Positions 47,820 through 56,750 of a stretch of DNA of 59,784 nt are shown here, one piece after another. The stretch comes from an uncultured Polaribacter sp. (GTDB lineage Bacteria > Bacteroidota > Bacteroidia > Flavobacteriales > Flavobacteriaceae). The notes beneath the pieces were generated by a model. It worked only from the letters and a program-made list of their open reading frames with translations. It ran no database searches and was not told where the DNA came from. Position 1 is the first letter of the stretch. Every line of letters begins with the position of its first letter. The stretch covers positions 1 through 59,784 of the forward strand of contig NZ_CANMVP010000030.1 in assembly GCF_947501385.1 (NCBI RefSeq), written 5' to 3'. The position numbers and the translations under genes are program-made.

Positions 47820-49823
47820 ATGTTAGATAAGAATGAAGAAAACGTTGAAAAAACGGTAAAGAGTACTGAAGAAGTTGTAAACGAAACTCCAAAAGCAGCA
47901 ACAAAACCAGCGGTTGTTGAAGAAAAAAAGGAGGAAAAATCTTCTGAAGAGCTAAATGAAGTTGAAAAACCAGTAGAAGAAATTATTGTAGAAAAAGAAG
48001 AGGAAACTTCTAAAGTAGAGGAAGTTGTTGCCACAAACGAAGGCGAAAATGCTGAAGCAATTGATGAAGTAGAAAAGTCTGTAGCAGCAGATGCTGAAAA
48101 AAACGAAACGAAAGAAGAAGTAACTACGGTAGATTATACTGCTATGTCTTTAGAGGAGTTGGTTGCCGAGTTAAAAAACACATTAGCGAACAACCCTGTT
48201 CAGAGAGTAAAAAATCAAGTAGAAAATATAAAAAGTGCTTTTAACACAAAATTTGGCGCCACATTAGCAGAAAAGAAAAGTGCTTTCTTAGAAGCAGGAG
48301 GAGATTCTATAGATTTTCAATTTTCTAGTCCTATAAAAACGGAATACAATACATTACTTTCAGATTATAAAAGACAAAGAGACGCACACTACGGTGCTTT
48401 AGAAAAGCAGTTAAATGAGAATCTCGATAAAAGAGTACAAGTCATAGAAGGTCTAAAAAGCCTTATTGCAGATGCGAATGCAAATACTATGTACAAAGAA
48501 TTTAGAGAGTTGCAAGATGCTTGGCGCGCTATTGGACCTGTTTCTAAAACGCGCTATAATGATACCTGGAAAACATACCATCATCATGTAGAACGCTTTT
48601 ATGATTTGTTACATTTAAGTAACGATTTTAGAGATTTAGATTTTAGAAACAACTTAGAAGAAAAGTTAAAAATTGTAGAAAAAGCAGAAGCTTTGGCTGC
48701 ATCATCAGACATCAATCAAGCTTTTAAAGAATTGCAAGAATTGCATAAAACTTGGAAAGAAGACATTGGGCCTGTGGCAAAAGAGGTAAGAGAGGAAGTT
48801 TGGCAAAAATTTAGCGCTGCCACCAAAAAAATACATGACAAAAGACACGAACATTTTCGTGAAATGAAGTCTAAGTACCAAGAAATTATTGAGAAGAAGT
48901 TGGCCATCATAGAAGCTATAAATGCCTACGATACTTCAGGAAACAAAACACATAAAGACTGGCAGCATAGTATCAAAGAAGTTGAAATATTAAGACAGCA
49001 ATATTTTAGTGCAGGCAAATTGCCGTATACTAAAAGTGAAGAAGTTTGGCAAAAATTTAAGGCGGCTACCAAAAAAATAAACAGTGCGAAAAATCTTTTT
49101 TATAAAGACGAAAAAAGTGGTCAACAAGAAAATTTAAAAAAGAAACTAGCTTTAATAGAAATTGCTGAGTCTTTAAAGGAAAGTGAAGATTGGGATACGA
49201 CTACAGATGCTATGAAAAAAATTCAATCTGATTGGAAAAAAATTGGGCATGTACCCAGAAAATTTTCAGATGATATTTGGAACAAATTTAAAGCAGCTTG
49301 TAATTATTATTTTGATAGGTTCCATCAGCAAAAAAATGAAGTTAGTAAAGAGCAGCAAGATGTTGTAGATGCTAAAAAGGCGTTTTTAGACACTTTAAAA
49401 GAAGATAAAGAGCACACCAAAGAAAGTGTTTTAGAAGCTATTAATACATGGCAAGAGTTAGGTAGATTACCAAGAAATGTAAGACACTTAGAAGGAAAGT
49501 TTAACAAACAAATAGACAGACTCTTAGAAACTTTATCATTAGACAAGAAAGAAGTGGCAATGATGAAATTTACAAACCTTGCAGATGGCTTGGCTGCCAA
49601 TGAAGATTTTAGAAAACTAGATTCAGAGCAGTTGTATGTTAGAAAGAAAATAGATGAAGTTGTTAGAGAAATTCAGCAATTAGAAAACAATTTAGGTTTC
49701 TTCTCAAATGCTAAAGATGACAATCCTTTAGTACTAAATGTTAAAAATAGGGTAAATGAATTTAAAGAAGACTTAGCGATTTGGAAAGAGAAATTAAGTT
49801 ATTTAAAGAAGTTAGACTATTAA
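47820..49823 (+). CDS. DUF349-repeat protein
   Basis: A 667-residue cytoplasmic protein. Residues 1-110 are a low-complexity acidic region made almost only of Glu, Lys, Val, Ala and Thr. The rest consists of DUF349-type helical repeats, each with a motif like LQELHKTWKEDIGPVAKEVR or MKKIQSDWKKIGHVPRKFSD (about five copies), and is likely long helical and coiled. The family is common in Bacteroidetes and Actinobacteria without a defined job. It is followed by a bidirectional terminator. Confidence 0.9.
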   Translation: MLDKNEENVEKTVKSTEEVVNETPKAATKPAVVEEKKEEKSSEELNEVEKPVEEIIVEKEEETSKVEEVVATNEGENAEAIDEVEKSVAADAEKNETKEEVTTVDYTAMSLEELVAELKNTLANNPVQRVKNQVENIKSAFNTKFGATLAEKKSAFLEAGGDSIDFQFSSPIKTEYNTLLSDYKRQRDAHYGALEKQLNENLDKRVQVIEGLKSLIADANANTMYKEFRELQDAWRAIGPVSKTRYNDTWKTYHHHVERFYDLLHLSNDFRDLDFRNNLEEKLKIVEKAEALAASSDINQAFKELQELHKTWKEDIGPVAKEVREEVWQKFSAATKKIHDKRHEHFREMKSKYQEIIEKKLAIIEAINAYDTSGNKTHKDWQHSIKEVEILRQQYFSAGKLPYTKSEEVWQKFKAATKKINSAKNLFYKDEKSGQQENLKKKLALIEIAESLKESEDWDTTTDAMKKIQSDWKKIGHVPRKFSDDIWNKFKAACNYYFDRFHQQKNEVSKEQQDVVDAKKAFLDTLKEDKEHTKESVLEAINTWQELGRLPRNVRHLEGKFNKQIDRLLETLSLDKKEVAMMKFTNLADGLAANEDFRKLDSEQLYVRKKIDEVVREIQQLENNLGFFSNAKDDNPLVLNVKNRVNEFKEDLAIWKEKLSYLKKLDY

Positions 49824-49848
49824 TAAAGTAGTTTATAAAGCAAAAAAA

Positions 49849-49876
49849 CTCGAAGCAAAAGCTTCGAGGTTTTTTT
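49849..49876. terminator. Bidirectional intrinsic terminator
   Basis: CTCGAAGC pairs with GCTTCGAG around an AAAA loop, with A residues before and T residues after. It should stop transcription from the DUF349 gene on the plus strand and from the 49895-50668 gene on the minus strand. Confidence 0.85.
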
Positions 49877-49894
49877 AGGATTTTTGTAAAGAGA

Positions 49895-50668
49895 TTAAGA
49901 AAATAATTTATCCATTTTCGCTTTCTCTTCATCAGCCAATGCAGCATCTACTAAGATACGTCCACTATGCTCATCTATTGTTATTTTTTTTCTGTTTGCA
50001 ATTTCTAATTGAACTTGAGGTGGAATCGTAAAATAAGATCCTCCAGAAGCACCACGTTCTATTGCAACCACTGCTAAGCCATTTTTAACCTTGGTTCTAA
50101 TCCTTGTATACGCAGCAAATAAATGTGCATCTAAAGTCATAGCAAACTCTTCAGATTTTTCGGCTAACAATTTTTCTTCTTTTTCAGTCTCTTTTAAAAT
50201 CGCATCTAATTCTGCTTTTTTATGACCTAAATGTTGATCTTGCTTCGCTAATTTTTCTTTTGTAGCATCAATTACTTCATTTTTCTGAGCAATTTTGGCT
50301 TTGTACTCATTAATTCTTTTTTCAGCCAATTGAATTTCTAAATCTTGAAACTCCATTTCTTTAGCTAAAGAGTCAAATTCTCTGTTATTTCTAACATTTT
50401 TTTGTTGCTCTTCGTATTTAGCCATCAACACTTTAGAATCTTCTATTGCTTGCTTTTTATTGTTGATTTCTGTTTCTAAGTTAGAAGCATCTTCCGCTAA
50501 ATTAGAAATACGTGTATTTAATCCAGCAACTTCATCCTCTAAATCTTCCACTTCTAAAGGTAGTTCACCTCTTACATTTCTAATTTCATCGATTCTAGAG
50601 TCTATTAATTGTAGGTCATACAATGCTCTTAATTTTTGTTCAACTGAAATTTCTTTCTTCTTTGCCAT
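49895..50668 (-). CDS. DUF164-like coiled-coil protein (C4 zinc-ribbon family) without the cysteines
   Basis: A 257-residue cytoplasmic protein. Residues 8-175 are a long coiled coil, beginning EQKLRALYDLQLIDSRIDEI, typical of the family usually annotated as C4-type zinc ribbon domain-containing. The C-terminal region keeps the frame of the ribbon (RGASGGSYFTIPPQ and HSGRILVD), but the protein contains no cysteine at all, so zinc binding there is lost. The Nif3-like gene lies directly upstream, 2 bases from its start, a pairing common in Bacteroidetes. Confidence 0.9.
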   Translation of the reverse strand: MAKKKEISVEQKLRALYDLQLIDSRIDEIRNVRGELPLEVEDLEDEVAGLNTRISNLAEDASNLETEINNKKQAIEDSKVLMAKYEEQQKNVRNNREFDSLAKEMEFQDLEIQLAEKRINEYKAKIAQKNEVIDATKEKLAKQDQHLGHKKAELDAILKETEKEEKLLAEKSEEFAMTLDAHLFAAYTRIRTKVKNGLAVVAIERGASGGSYFTIPPQVQLEIANRKKITIDEHSGRILVDAALADEEKAKMDKLFS

Positions 50669-50670
50669 GA

Positions 50671-51765
50671 TTATATATAATAAATCGGATTTGTACTTTT
50701 TTCTGATAAAACGATTGCAAAATTACTAAATTTTTTCGTAAGATAGTCAACCAAAAGGTTTTTTGTAAACTGTTCACTCTCATAATGACCAATATCTGCC
50801 AATAATATGCTGTTTTCAGCTTTAAAAAACTCATGATATTTAAAATCTGCACTCACATAAGCATCTGCACCGGCTCCTTTTGCGTTCGAAATGGCAAAAC
50901 TACCAGCACCGCCTAACACGGCAACTTTCTTTATTTTTTTATTGATAAAGTTTGAATGTCGAACACAAGCTGTTTGCATCGTTTTCTTTAGAAATAGTAA
51001 AAATTCTTGTTCATCCATTTCATTTGGGAGCTCGCCAATCATTCCCATGCCAATATTTTGATGCACATTTTCTGTAGTAATTAATTCGTAGGCAACTTCC
51101 TCGTAAGGATGATTCTCCTGCAGTGCTTTTAAAATCGAAGCTTCATTTTTACTTTCAAAAACAACACTAATTCGTGTTTCTTTTTCTGTGTGTAATTTGC
51201 CTCTCTCTCCTAAGGTAGGATTCGAATTTTCATTTCCTCTATACGTTCCTTCTCCTTCCATATTAAAAGAACATTGGTCGTAGTTACCGATGTTTCCTGC
51301 ACCAGCATTAAATAGCGCATCTCTAAGATTATTTGCTTTTTCTGAAGGAACAAATGTGGTTAGTTTTTTGATGATTCCCTTTTTAGGGATCAAGATTTTC
51401 GTGTTTACCAAGCCTAAAACTTCGCACATTTTTGCAGAAACGCCATTTTGAGAATTGTCTAAAGCGGTATGCGTTGCATAAATAGCAATGTCATTTTTTA
51501 TGGCTTTTAACACAACCCTTTCTACATAAGAATTTCCGTTTAATTTTTTTAATCCGCCAAAAATTATAGGATGAAAACTAACAATTAAATTGCATTTTTT
51601 AGCAATGGCTTCATCTACAGTTTCTTCTAAAGTATCTAAGGTTACTAAAACTCCTCGAACCTCTGTCTGGTAGGTTCCTACTAACAAACCAACATTATCA
51701 AAATCTTCAGCATACTGAAGTGGCGCTAACTTTTCTATACAATTTGTAATTTCTTTGATTTTCAT
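50671..51765 (-). CDS. Nif3-like dinuclear metal-centre protein
   Basis: A 364-residue cytoplasmic protein of the Nif3/YbgI family, with the metal-binding region SFHPIIFGGLKKL (about 63-75) and the C-terminal HYESEQF. It carries the inserted PII-like middle domain (about 125-235, with GNIGNYDQCSF) that makes the long form. Members form toroidal hexamers, and proposed activities include GTP cyclohydrolase type 1B. The exact reaction is unsettled. It is co-directional with the DUF164-like gene (2 bases apart). Confidence 0.93.
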   Translation of the reverse strand: MKIKEITNCIEKLAPLQYAEDFDNVGLLVGTYQTEVRGVLVTLDTLEETVDEAIAKKCNLIVSFHPIIFGGLKKLNGNSYVERVVLKAIKNDIAIYATHTALDNSQNGVSAKMCEVLGLVNTKILIPKKGIIKKLTTFVPSEKANNLRDALFNAGAGNIGNYDQCSFNMEGEGTYRGNENSNPTLGERGKLHTEKETRISVVFESKNEASILKALQENHPYEEVAYELITTENVHQNIGMGMIGELPNEMDEQEFLLFLKKTMQTACVRHSNFINKKIKKVAVLGGAGSFAISNAKGAGADAYVSADFKYHEFFKAENSILLADIGHYESEQFTKNLLVDYLTKKFSNFAIVLSEKSTNPIYYI

Positions 51766-51828
51766 GCTATATTATTTCTGCAAAAACCAAAGTTAGCATT
51801 TTCCATGGAGCAATTCATAAAAATGAGT

Positions 51829-51836
51829 TATTTTCG
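51829..51836 (+). promoter_or_regulatory. Candidate -7 element directly before lpxK
   Basis: TATTTTCG (one change from TAnnTTTG) ends only 5 bases before the ATG at 51842. If used, transcription would start at or next to the start codon and give a leaderless mRNA. Confidence 0.35.
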
Positions 51837-51841
51837 TACTG

Positions 51842-52864
51842 ATGAAATTTTTACGTGTATTCTTATTTCCATTTTCAATCCTATACGATGCAGTTACAAG
51901 CATTCGTAATTATTTTTTTGATACAGGTATTTTTAAACAAACGTCCTTTCAAATACCTGTAATTGTCATTGGGAATTTAAGCGTTGGTGGTACAGGGAAA
52001 ACTCCGCAAATAGAATACTTAATTCGTCTTTTAAAAGATGATTTTAAAACCGCTGTTTTAAGCAGAGGTTATAAGAGAAAAACAAAGGGTTTTGTTTTGT
52101 TGCATAAAAATCATGCTGCAGAAGATGTTGGTGATGAACCTTTGCAATATTTTAAAAAGTTTAATACAATTGCTATTGCTGTAGATGCGAATAGAGTAGA
52201 AGGAATTACCAAGTTAATTGAACGTAAAAACGCTGAAATTATCTTGTTAGACGATGCTTTTCAACATCGAAAAGTAAAGGGGAGTTTTTATATTTTACTT
52301 ACTAAATATGACGATTTGTTTGTTGATGATTTTTTATTACCCACAGGAAATTTAAGAGAAAGCAAAAAAGGAGCAGCGAGAGCAGATGTAATTTTGGTCA
52401 CGAAATGTCCAGCAAACCTATCTATAATAGCACAGCATGCTATCAAACAAAAGCTAAATAAATTTAATAAAGAAGTTTTTTTCACTACGATTTCCTATGC
52501 CGATAAAATAGTTGGTGCACATGAAATTCTTTTAGAGGAATTGAAAAATTTTGAAGTTTTATTAATTACTGGAATCGCAAATCCAGACCCATTAACCAAT
52601 TATTTGAAAGGTTTAGGGGTTAAATTTCAACATTTAAAATATTCAGATCATCACAACTTTTCTCAAAATGAAATTAAAGACATCAAACAAAGATTTGCTG
52701 CAATGTCTTCTTCAAAAATTTTATTAACCACGGAAAAAGACTATGTTCGGTTGGCTCATAAAATTGATGATTTAAATTGTTTACCTATAGAAACCTCGTT
52801 TTTAAATGATAGTGGTAAGGAATTTAATCAATTGATAAATAGTCATTTGACAAATAATTTTTAA
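51842..52864 (+). CDS. lpxK: Tetraacyldisaccharide 4'-kinase LpxK
   Basis: A 340-residue inner-membrane-associated kinase that adds the 4'-phosphate in lipid A synthesis. Walker A is GNLSVGGTGKTP (about 43-54). The family motifs SRGYKRKTKGF, DVGDEPLQ and DDAFQHRKV are present, as is the ending TTEKDYVRL. An N-terminal hydrophobic helix anchors it. The length is normal. It is divergent from the Nif3 gene. Confidence 0.97.
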   Translation: MKFLRVFLFPFSILYDAVTSIRNYFFDTGIFKQTSFQIPVIVIGNLSVGGTGKTPQIEYLIRLLKDDFKTAVLSRGYKRKTKGFVLLHKNHAAEDVGDEPLQYFKKFNTIAIAVDANRVEGITKLIERKNAEIILLDDAFQHRKVKGSFYILLTKYDDLFVDDFLLPTGNLRESKKGAARADVILVTKCPANLSIIAQHAIKQKLNKFNKEVFFTTISYADKIVGAHEILLEELKNFEVLLITGIANPDPLTNYLKGLGVKFQHLKYSDHHNFSQNEIKDIKQRFAAMSSSKILLTTEKDYVRLAHKIDDLNCLPIETSFLNDSGKEFNQLINSHLTNNF

Positions 52865-52882
52865 TATTGGTATTATTTTTGA

Positions 52883-52890
52883 TACTTTTG
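52883..52890 (+). promoter_or_regulatory. Candidate -7 element of the 52905 gene
   Basis: TACTTTTG is an exact match to TAnnTTTG, 14 bases before the ATG at 52905. The nearest TTG is only 13 bases upstream of it, so the -33 is unclear. Confidence 0.45.
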
Positions 52891-52904
52891 AACAAATCAT
52901 AAGC

Positions 52905-53384
52905 ATGAAAAAAATTATTTTCACTTTTTTACTATGTTCACTTTTTTCTTTAAGTAGCTTCGCTCAAGAAAATGTAGTGCCAGTTTCAACAGAAGATACC
53001 ATTGATATTAATTGGGAATCTTCTTTTAAAAATGCTTTAAAAAAATCTAAAAAGGAAAAAAAGCCTGTTTTGATTTATTTTACAGGTTCAGATTGGTGTA
53101 GTCCTTGTAAAATCTTAGACAAGAAATTATTTCATACGGAGAAATTTAAAGCGCTTGCAGATAAAGATTTAATTTTATACGAAGCAGACAATCCTAGGAA
53201 TAAAGATCTTATAGGTGCTAGTAAATTAGAAGAAAACTATCAATTGATTAGAAAATACAAAGTAAAATCATACCCAACCTTGGTTTTTGTCAATCATAAA
53301 GGAAAAATGATTGGCTATAAAAAAGGTTTGATCTTAACGGATTATTATTATCCGTTTATACAATCGGTTACAGAAAATTATTAA
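52905..53384 (+). CDS. Periplasmic thioredoxin-like protein
   Basis: A 159-residue exported protein with a signal peptide ending near SSFAQ. The thioredoxin fold has YFTGSDWCSPCKIL (active site WCSPC about residues 63-67) and the cis-Pro stretch VKSYPTLVFV. It resembles the thioredoxin_7 group and keeps a disulfide-reducing site. It lies away from the SusCD clusters, but DsbD at 24720 could reduce it too. It is probably monocistronic, ending at the hairpin at 53404. Confidence 0.92.
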   Translation: MKKIIFTFLLCSLFSLSSFAQENVVPVSTEDTIDINWESSFKNALKKSKKEKKPVLIYFTGSDWCSPCKILDKKLFHTEKFKALADKDLILYEADNPRNKDLIGASKLEENYQLIRKYKVKSYPTLVFVNHKGKMIGYKKGLILTDYYYPFIQSVTENY

Positions 53385-53403
53385 ATACACAGCATAAAAA
53401 AAA

Positions 53404-53427
53404 CCGAAGCAAATTGCTTCGGTTTTC
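53404..53427. terminator. Bidirectional intrinsic terminator
   Basis: CCGAAGCAA pairs with TTGCTTCGG around one base, preceded by A residues and followed by TTTTC. It should end the thioredoxin-like gene on the plus strand and the OmpA-family gene on the minus strand. Confidence 0.85.
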
Positions 53428-53445
53428 TATTGAATTCAACTGAAC

Positions 53446-54552
53446 TTATTTTTGATTGATTATTCTAAAAGTAGTTCTTCTGTTTGCTCTGTGTTCTGCT
53501 TCTGTACAAGAAACGCCATCAGCACATCTATTTGTTAATCTTCTTTCTCCAAAACCATTTCCAGTTAATTGGCTAGGATTTACTCCTTTAGAAATTAAAT
53601 AGTTGGTTACCGCTTGCGCTCTTCTTTCAGATAAATCTTGGTTACTTTCTTTAGTTCCTCTCATGTCTGTATGAGACTCAATAGCAACAGCAACACCATC
53701 TTTTAAGATTGGTAACAATCTAGCATCAATAATTCTTTTTGCACCGTTTGTTAAGGTAGCACTTCCTAAATTCCAAATAATAGGTAAAGGAGTATTGTTT
53801 ACCAACTCACATTCTACTTCTTTCCAAGTAGTTAAACCACCTTTATTAATTAAAACTTCTTTAGTAACCGTTCTGTATTTAGCAGCAACCGTAACTTCTT
53901 CTTGCCACGCATCTTTTACTAAAACCGTTTTTTTGATACTTCCATACACTGCAGGCACATCTATAGTTCTTGTAGTTGGTCCTGATACCATTACTCTTTT
54001 GGTATAGGTTTTTGTATAACCAGGAACTTTAGAAGGTGCTGTAGAAGCATCTGCATCTAATTTTGTCTGAGGAATTGTTACAAACTGTGCAGGAATTGGC
54101 TTATAACACCAGTATCTACAGTCATTAGGGTCACTAGATTCACAATCTGGTGCTCTTTCACTCATTTCCCAAACAGCAGAAGCTGCTTTTGTCTCAATTA
54201 CTTGAGAATCTGGAGCAAAAGTAGCATTAATTACTCTTAATTTGTTTGCATCTTCTTTTGCAGTATACGTCTCAGTTTCAGTTTTCCAAACACTTGGTAC
54301 AACAACCAAACGTTTGTCAGCTTCTTTTACTAATACTCTTTCTGTTACCGTTTTATACTCTGCAGGGTAGGTTACAATTTTCTTGTAAGCAGGAGCAATT
54401 TCAATTGTTACGTTTTCGTTTTTCCAAACTTCTGGAGTTTTACAACGTACATAACATTTTCCTGGTTCTGGATTTTCTGGTAAATCTTGACTGAATGCCA
54501 CAGCGCCAAACATTAAGAGTGCGCCGGTAAATAGAATTTTTTTCATTTTCAT
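53446..54552 (-). CDS. OmpA-family outer-membrane / peptidoglycan-binding protein
   Basis: A 368-residue exported protein with a signal peptide ending near VAFS; a second Met two codons in is equally possible. Residues 25-245 are an unusual series of beta strands with repeated TVTERVLVK-, YKTVT- and TYTKRVMV-type phrases, not the standard eight-strand barrel. The C-terminal OmpA domain (about 255-365) has ESHTDMRG and LSERRAQAVTNYLISKG, which bind peptidoglycan. Cysteines in the middle (CESSDPNDCRYWC) may form disulfides. It probably links the outer membrane to the cell wall. Confidence 0.92.
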   Translation of the reverse strand: MKMKKILFTGALLMFGAVAFSQDLPENPEPGKCYVRCKTPEVWKNENVTIEIAPAYKKIVTYPAEYKTVTERVLVKEADKRLVVVPSVWKTETETYTAKEDANKLRVINATFAPDSQVIETKAASAVWEMSERAPDCESSDPNDCRYWCYKPIPAQFVTIPQTKLDADASTAPSKVPGYTKTYTKRVMVSGPTTRTIDVPAVYGSIKKTVLVKDAWQEEVTVAAKYRTVTKEVLINKGGLTTWKEVECELVNNTPLPIIWNLGSATLTNGAKRIIDARLLPILKDGVAVAIESHTDMRGTKESNQDLSERRAQAVTNYLISKGVNPSQLTGNGFGERRLTNRCADGVSCTEAEHRANRRTTFRIINQK

Positions 54553-54672
54553 TTATTTAATTATTACTTGTTTAGACCTATCATTTGAATATAAGCCACT
54601 GCAAAAGTACAAAAAATTAATAAATGTTAACGAGTAGTTAATAGAAAGTTAATTAAAAGTTAAAAAAAAGAG

Positions 54673-55572
54673 TTATAACGATTTGTTATAAAGACTTTTA
54701 ATGATACCATCTGAAAGTCCAATTTTAGGAACATAAATCTTTCTTGCGCCACTCCATTTCATGGCAGATAAGTATATTTTTGTAGCAGGAATTATAACAT
54801 CTGCTCTATCTGGATTTAAACTTAATTCAGAGATTCTGTCATCATAACTCATGTTCTTTAAAAACTGATATTGTGCGTTTAAATAAATAAAAGAAATAGG
54901 TTTTCCTTCTGTTCTGCCAGACATTTTAAAAAGTTTGTTAATATTACCACCAGAACCAATTAAAGAAACCCTTTTCAAGTCTTTGGTATTCTTTTTAATC
55001 CACTTTTCTACATTTGCGAATATCTCTTTATTTACAGATTTTTTATTGTTTAATAAACGAACGGTACCCATTTTGAATGACTTCGAAATGATAATTTCAC
55101 CCTTAGAGAAAATGGTAAACTCTGTACTACCACCACCAACATCTACGTATAAATAAGCGCTGTCTCCTTCTATCAATTCATTTAAATCTGTAGAAGATAT
55201 AATTGCAGCTTCTTCTTTACCACCAATAATATCAATTGTAACCCCTGTTTCAGATAGTATTTTTCCAACTACTTCCTTTCCATTCGCAGCTTCTCTCATC
55301 GCGGAAGTTGCACAGGCTTTGTATCTTTCTACGCCATGAACTTTCATTAATAACTTGAAAGCTTCCATCGCATTTATCATTCTAGTAACGTTGGCCTCAC
55401 TGATAATGCCTTCGCCAACAAATGCATCTGCTCCTAAACGAATGGGTACACGTACCAAAGAAGATTTTTTAAATTGAGGTTCTCTATCTTCCGCTACAAT
55501 TACGTTTGATACCAGTAATCGAATTGCATTAGAACCAATATCAATGGCAGCGAATTTTTTTATTGCTAACAA
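54673..55572 (-). CDS. Ppx/GppA-family phosphatase
   Basis: A 299-residue phosphatase of the sugar-kinase/Hsp70 fold. Motifs are AAIDIGSNAIRLLV (phosphate 1), YVDVGGGSTEFTIF (phosphate 2) and LIGSGGNINKL. Members hydrolyse inorganic polyphosphate or pppGpp. It is the short form without the C-terminal HD-like domain. It is the last gene of a tight minus-strand run (symporter, pdxH, SixA-like, this gene) and starts 6 bases after the SixA-like stop. Confidence 0.93.
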   Translation of the reverse strand: MLAIKKFAAIDIGSNAIRLLVSNVIVAEDREPQFKKSSLVRVPIRLGADAFVGEGIISEANVTRMINAMEAFKLLMKVHGVERYKACATSAMREAANGKEVVGKILSETGVTIDIIGGKEEAAIISSTDLNELIEGDSAYLYVDVGGGSTEFTIFSKGEIIISKSFKMGTVRLLNNKKSVNKEIFANVEKWIKKNTKDLKRVSLIGSGGNINKLFKMSGRTEGKPISFIYLNAQYQFLKNMSYDDRISELSLNPDRADVIIPATKIYLSAMKWSGARKIYVPKIGLSDGIIKSLYNKSL

Positions 55573-55578
55573 AATCTA

Positions 55579-56067
55579 TTATTTATGATTTTTTGGAAAC
55601 TCTACTAAAATAGTTTTGCCTCTTCTGATGTTTTTCCAATGTTTTTCTTGAAATTGAATGCCAATAATACCACAGGTTGTTACATGCGCTAAAGGCTTAT
55701 CTCCAAACTCATTTACAAAATTATTAATACCATGATCGTGACTAAAAATAATGGCTGAATCAAAACCGTCATCTAAGGCATTTACAGTTTTTACCAAATA
55801 ACCATCACTAAAACTATATAATTGTCGTTTTATTTGAAGGTTGGCATGTGGAAAACCGAAATTCTCACAAAAAATAACTGCAGTATGCAACGCTCTATTG
55901 GCACTACTTGTGATAAAAACATCTGGTTTGTCTATGTTTTTTGCTAAATATTTAGACATTAAATGAGCGTCTTTAATGCCTCTTTTCTTTAAAGGTCTAT
56001 CAATATCATCAATTCCCTTGTACTCCCATGAAGATTTTGCGTGTCTAACAATATATAATGTTTTCAT
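55579..56067 (-). CDS. SixA-type histidine phosphatase
   Basis: A 162-residue single-domain phosphatase of the histidine phosphatase superfamily. The catalytic RHA lies in YIVRHAKSS at the N-terminus, followed by DDIDRPLKKRG and the later acid-base His region SHDHGIN. SixA in E. coli dephosphorylates phosphohistidine proteins of the nitrogen phosphotransferase system. The target here is unknown. It is cytoplasmic and lies between pdxH and the Ppx gene. Confidence 0.92.
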   Translation of the reverse strand: MKTLYIVRHAKSSWEYKGIDDIDRPLKKRGIKDAHLMSKYLAKNIDKPDVFITSSANRALHTAVIFCENFGFPHANLQIKRQLYSFSDGYLVKTVNALDDGFDSAIIFSHDHGINNFVNEFGDKPLAHVTTCGIIGIQFQEKHWKNIRRGKTILVEFPKNHK

Positions 56068-56100
56068 TTAATTTTTGTTGATTGGGGTAAATATAAAAAT

Positions 56101-56748
56101 TTATGGCGCTAATCTTTCTATTTTCCAAGAAAAATCTTCTTCTAAACGATATCTAATTCTGTCGTGCAGTCTATTTGGTCTCCCTTGCCAAAACTCAACA
56201 GATATGGGTTTTACCAAATATCCGCCCCAATGTTTTGGTCTTGGGATCTCTTTCCCTTCAAATTCTTTTTCAAATGCATTTAAATTTTCTTCTAATGCTT
56301 TCCGAGAAGAAACCACCGTACTTTGGTTTGATGCCCAAGCACCTAATTTGCTACCATCTGGTCTCGATTCAAAATAACCGTCAGATAAATTTTCTGCCAA
56401 TAATTCTGCTTTTCCTTTGATGATAATTTGCTGCTCTAAAGCAGGCCAAAAGAAAGACAAACAAATATGATTGTTTTCTGCAATTGCTTTTCCCTTTTCT
56501 GATGTGTAATTTGTGTAGAAAATAAAGCCTTCCCAAGTAAATTTTTTTAATAAAACAATTCTATTTTTAGGAAATCCATCCTTACCAATCGTAGCAATAT
56601 TCATGGCGTTTGTTTCTTCTACGCTATCAGACTCATCTGCATTTCTAAACCATGTTTGAAATAATTCCATTGGGTTTTCTGGACAATTACTTTCTAAAAG
56701 CTCTTGTTTTTCGTATGATTTACGGTAGTTGCTTAAATCTTTTGACAT
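56101..56748 (-). CDS. pdxH: Pyridoxamine 5'-phosphate oxidase PdxH
   Basis: A 215-residue cytoplasmic flavoenzyme that oxidises pyridoxine or pyridoxamine phosphate to pyridoxal phosphate, the active vitamin B6. Visible family features are the FMN-binding RIVLLKKF and FYTNYTSEKGKAI regions, WPALEQQIIIKG, and the C-terminal FWQGRPNRLHDRIRY followed by WKIERLAP. The length is normal. It follows the symporter gene by 2 bases. Confidence 0.97.
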   Translation of the reverse strand: MSKDLSNYRKSYEKQELLESNCPENPMELFQTWFRNADESDSVEETNAMNIATIGKDGFPKNRIVLLKKFTWEGFIFYTNYTSEKGKAIAENNHICLSFFWPALEQQIIIKGKAELLAENLSDGYFESRPDGSKLGAWASNQSTVVSSRKALEENLNAFEKEFEGKEIPRPKHWGGYLVKPISVEFWQGRPNRLHDRIRYRLEEDFSWKIERLAP

Positions 56749-56750
56749 TT

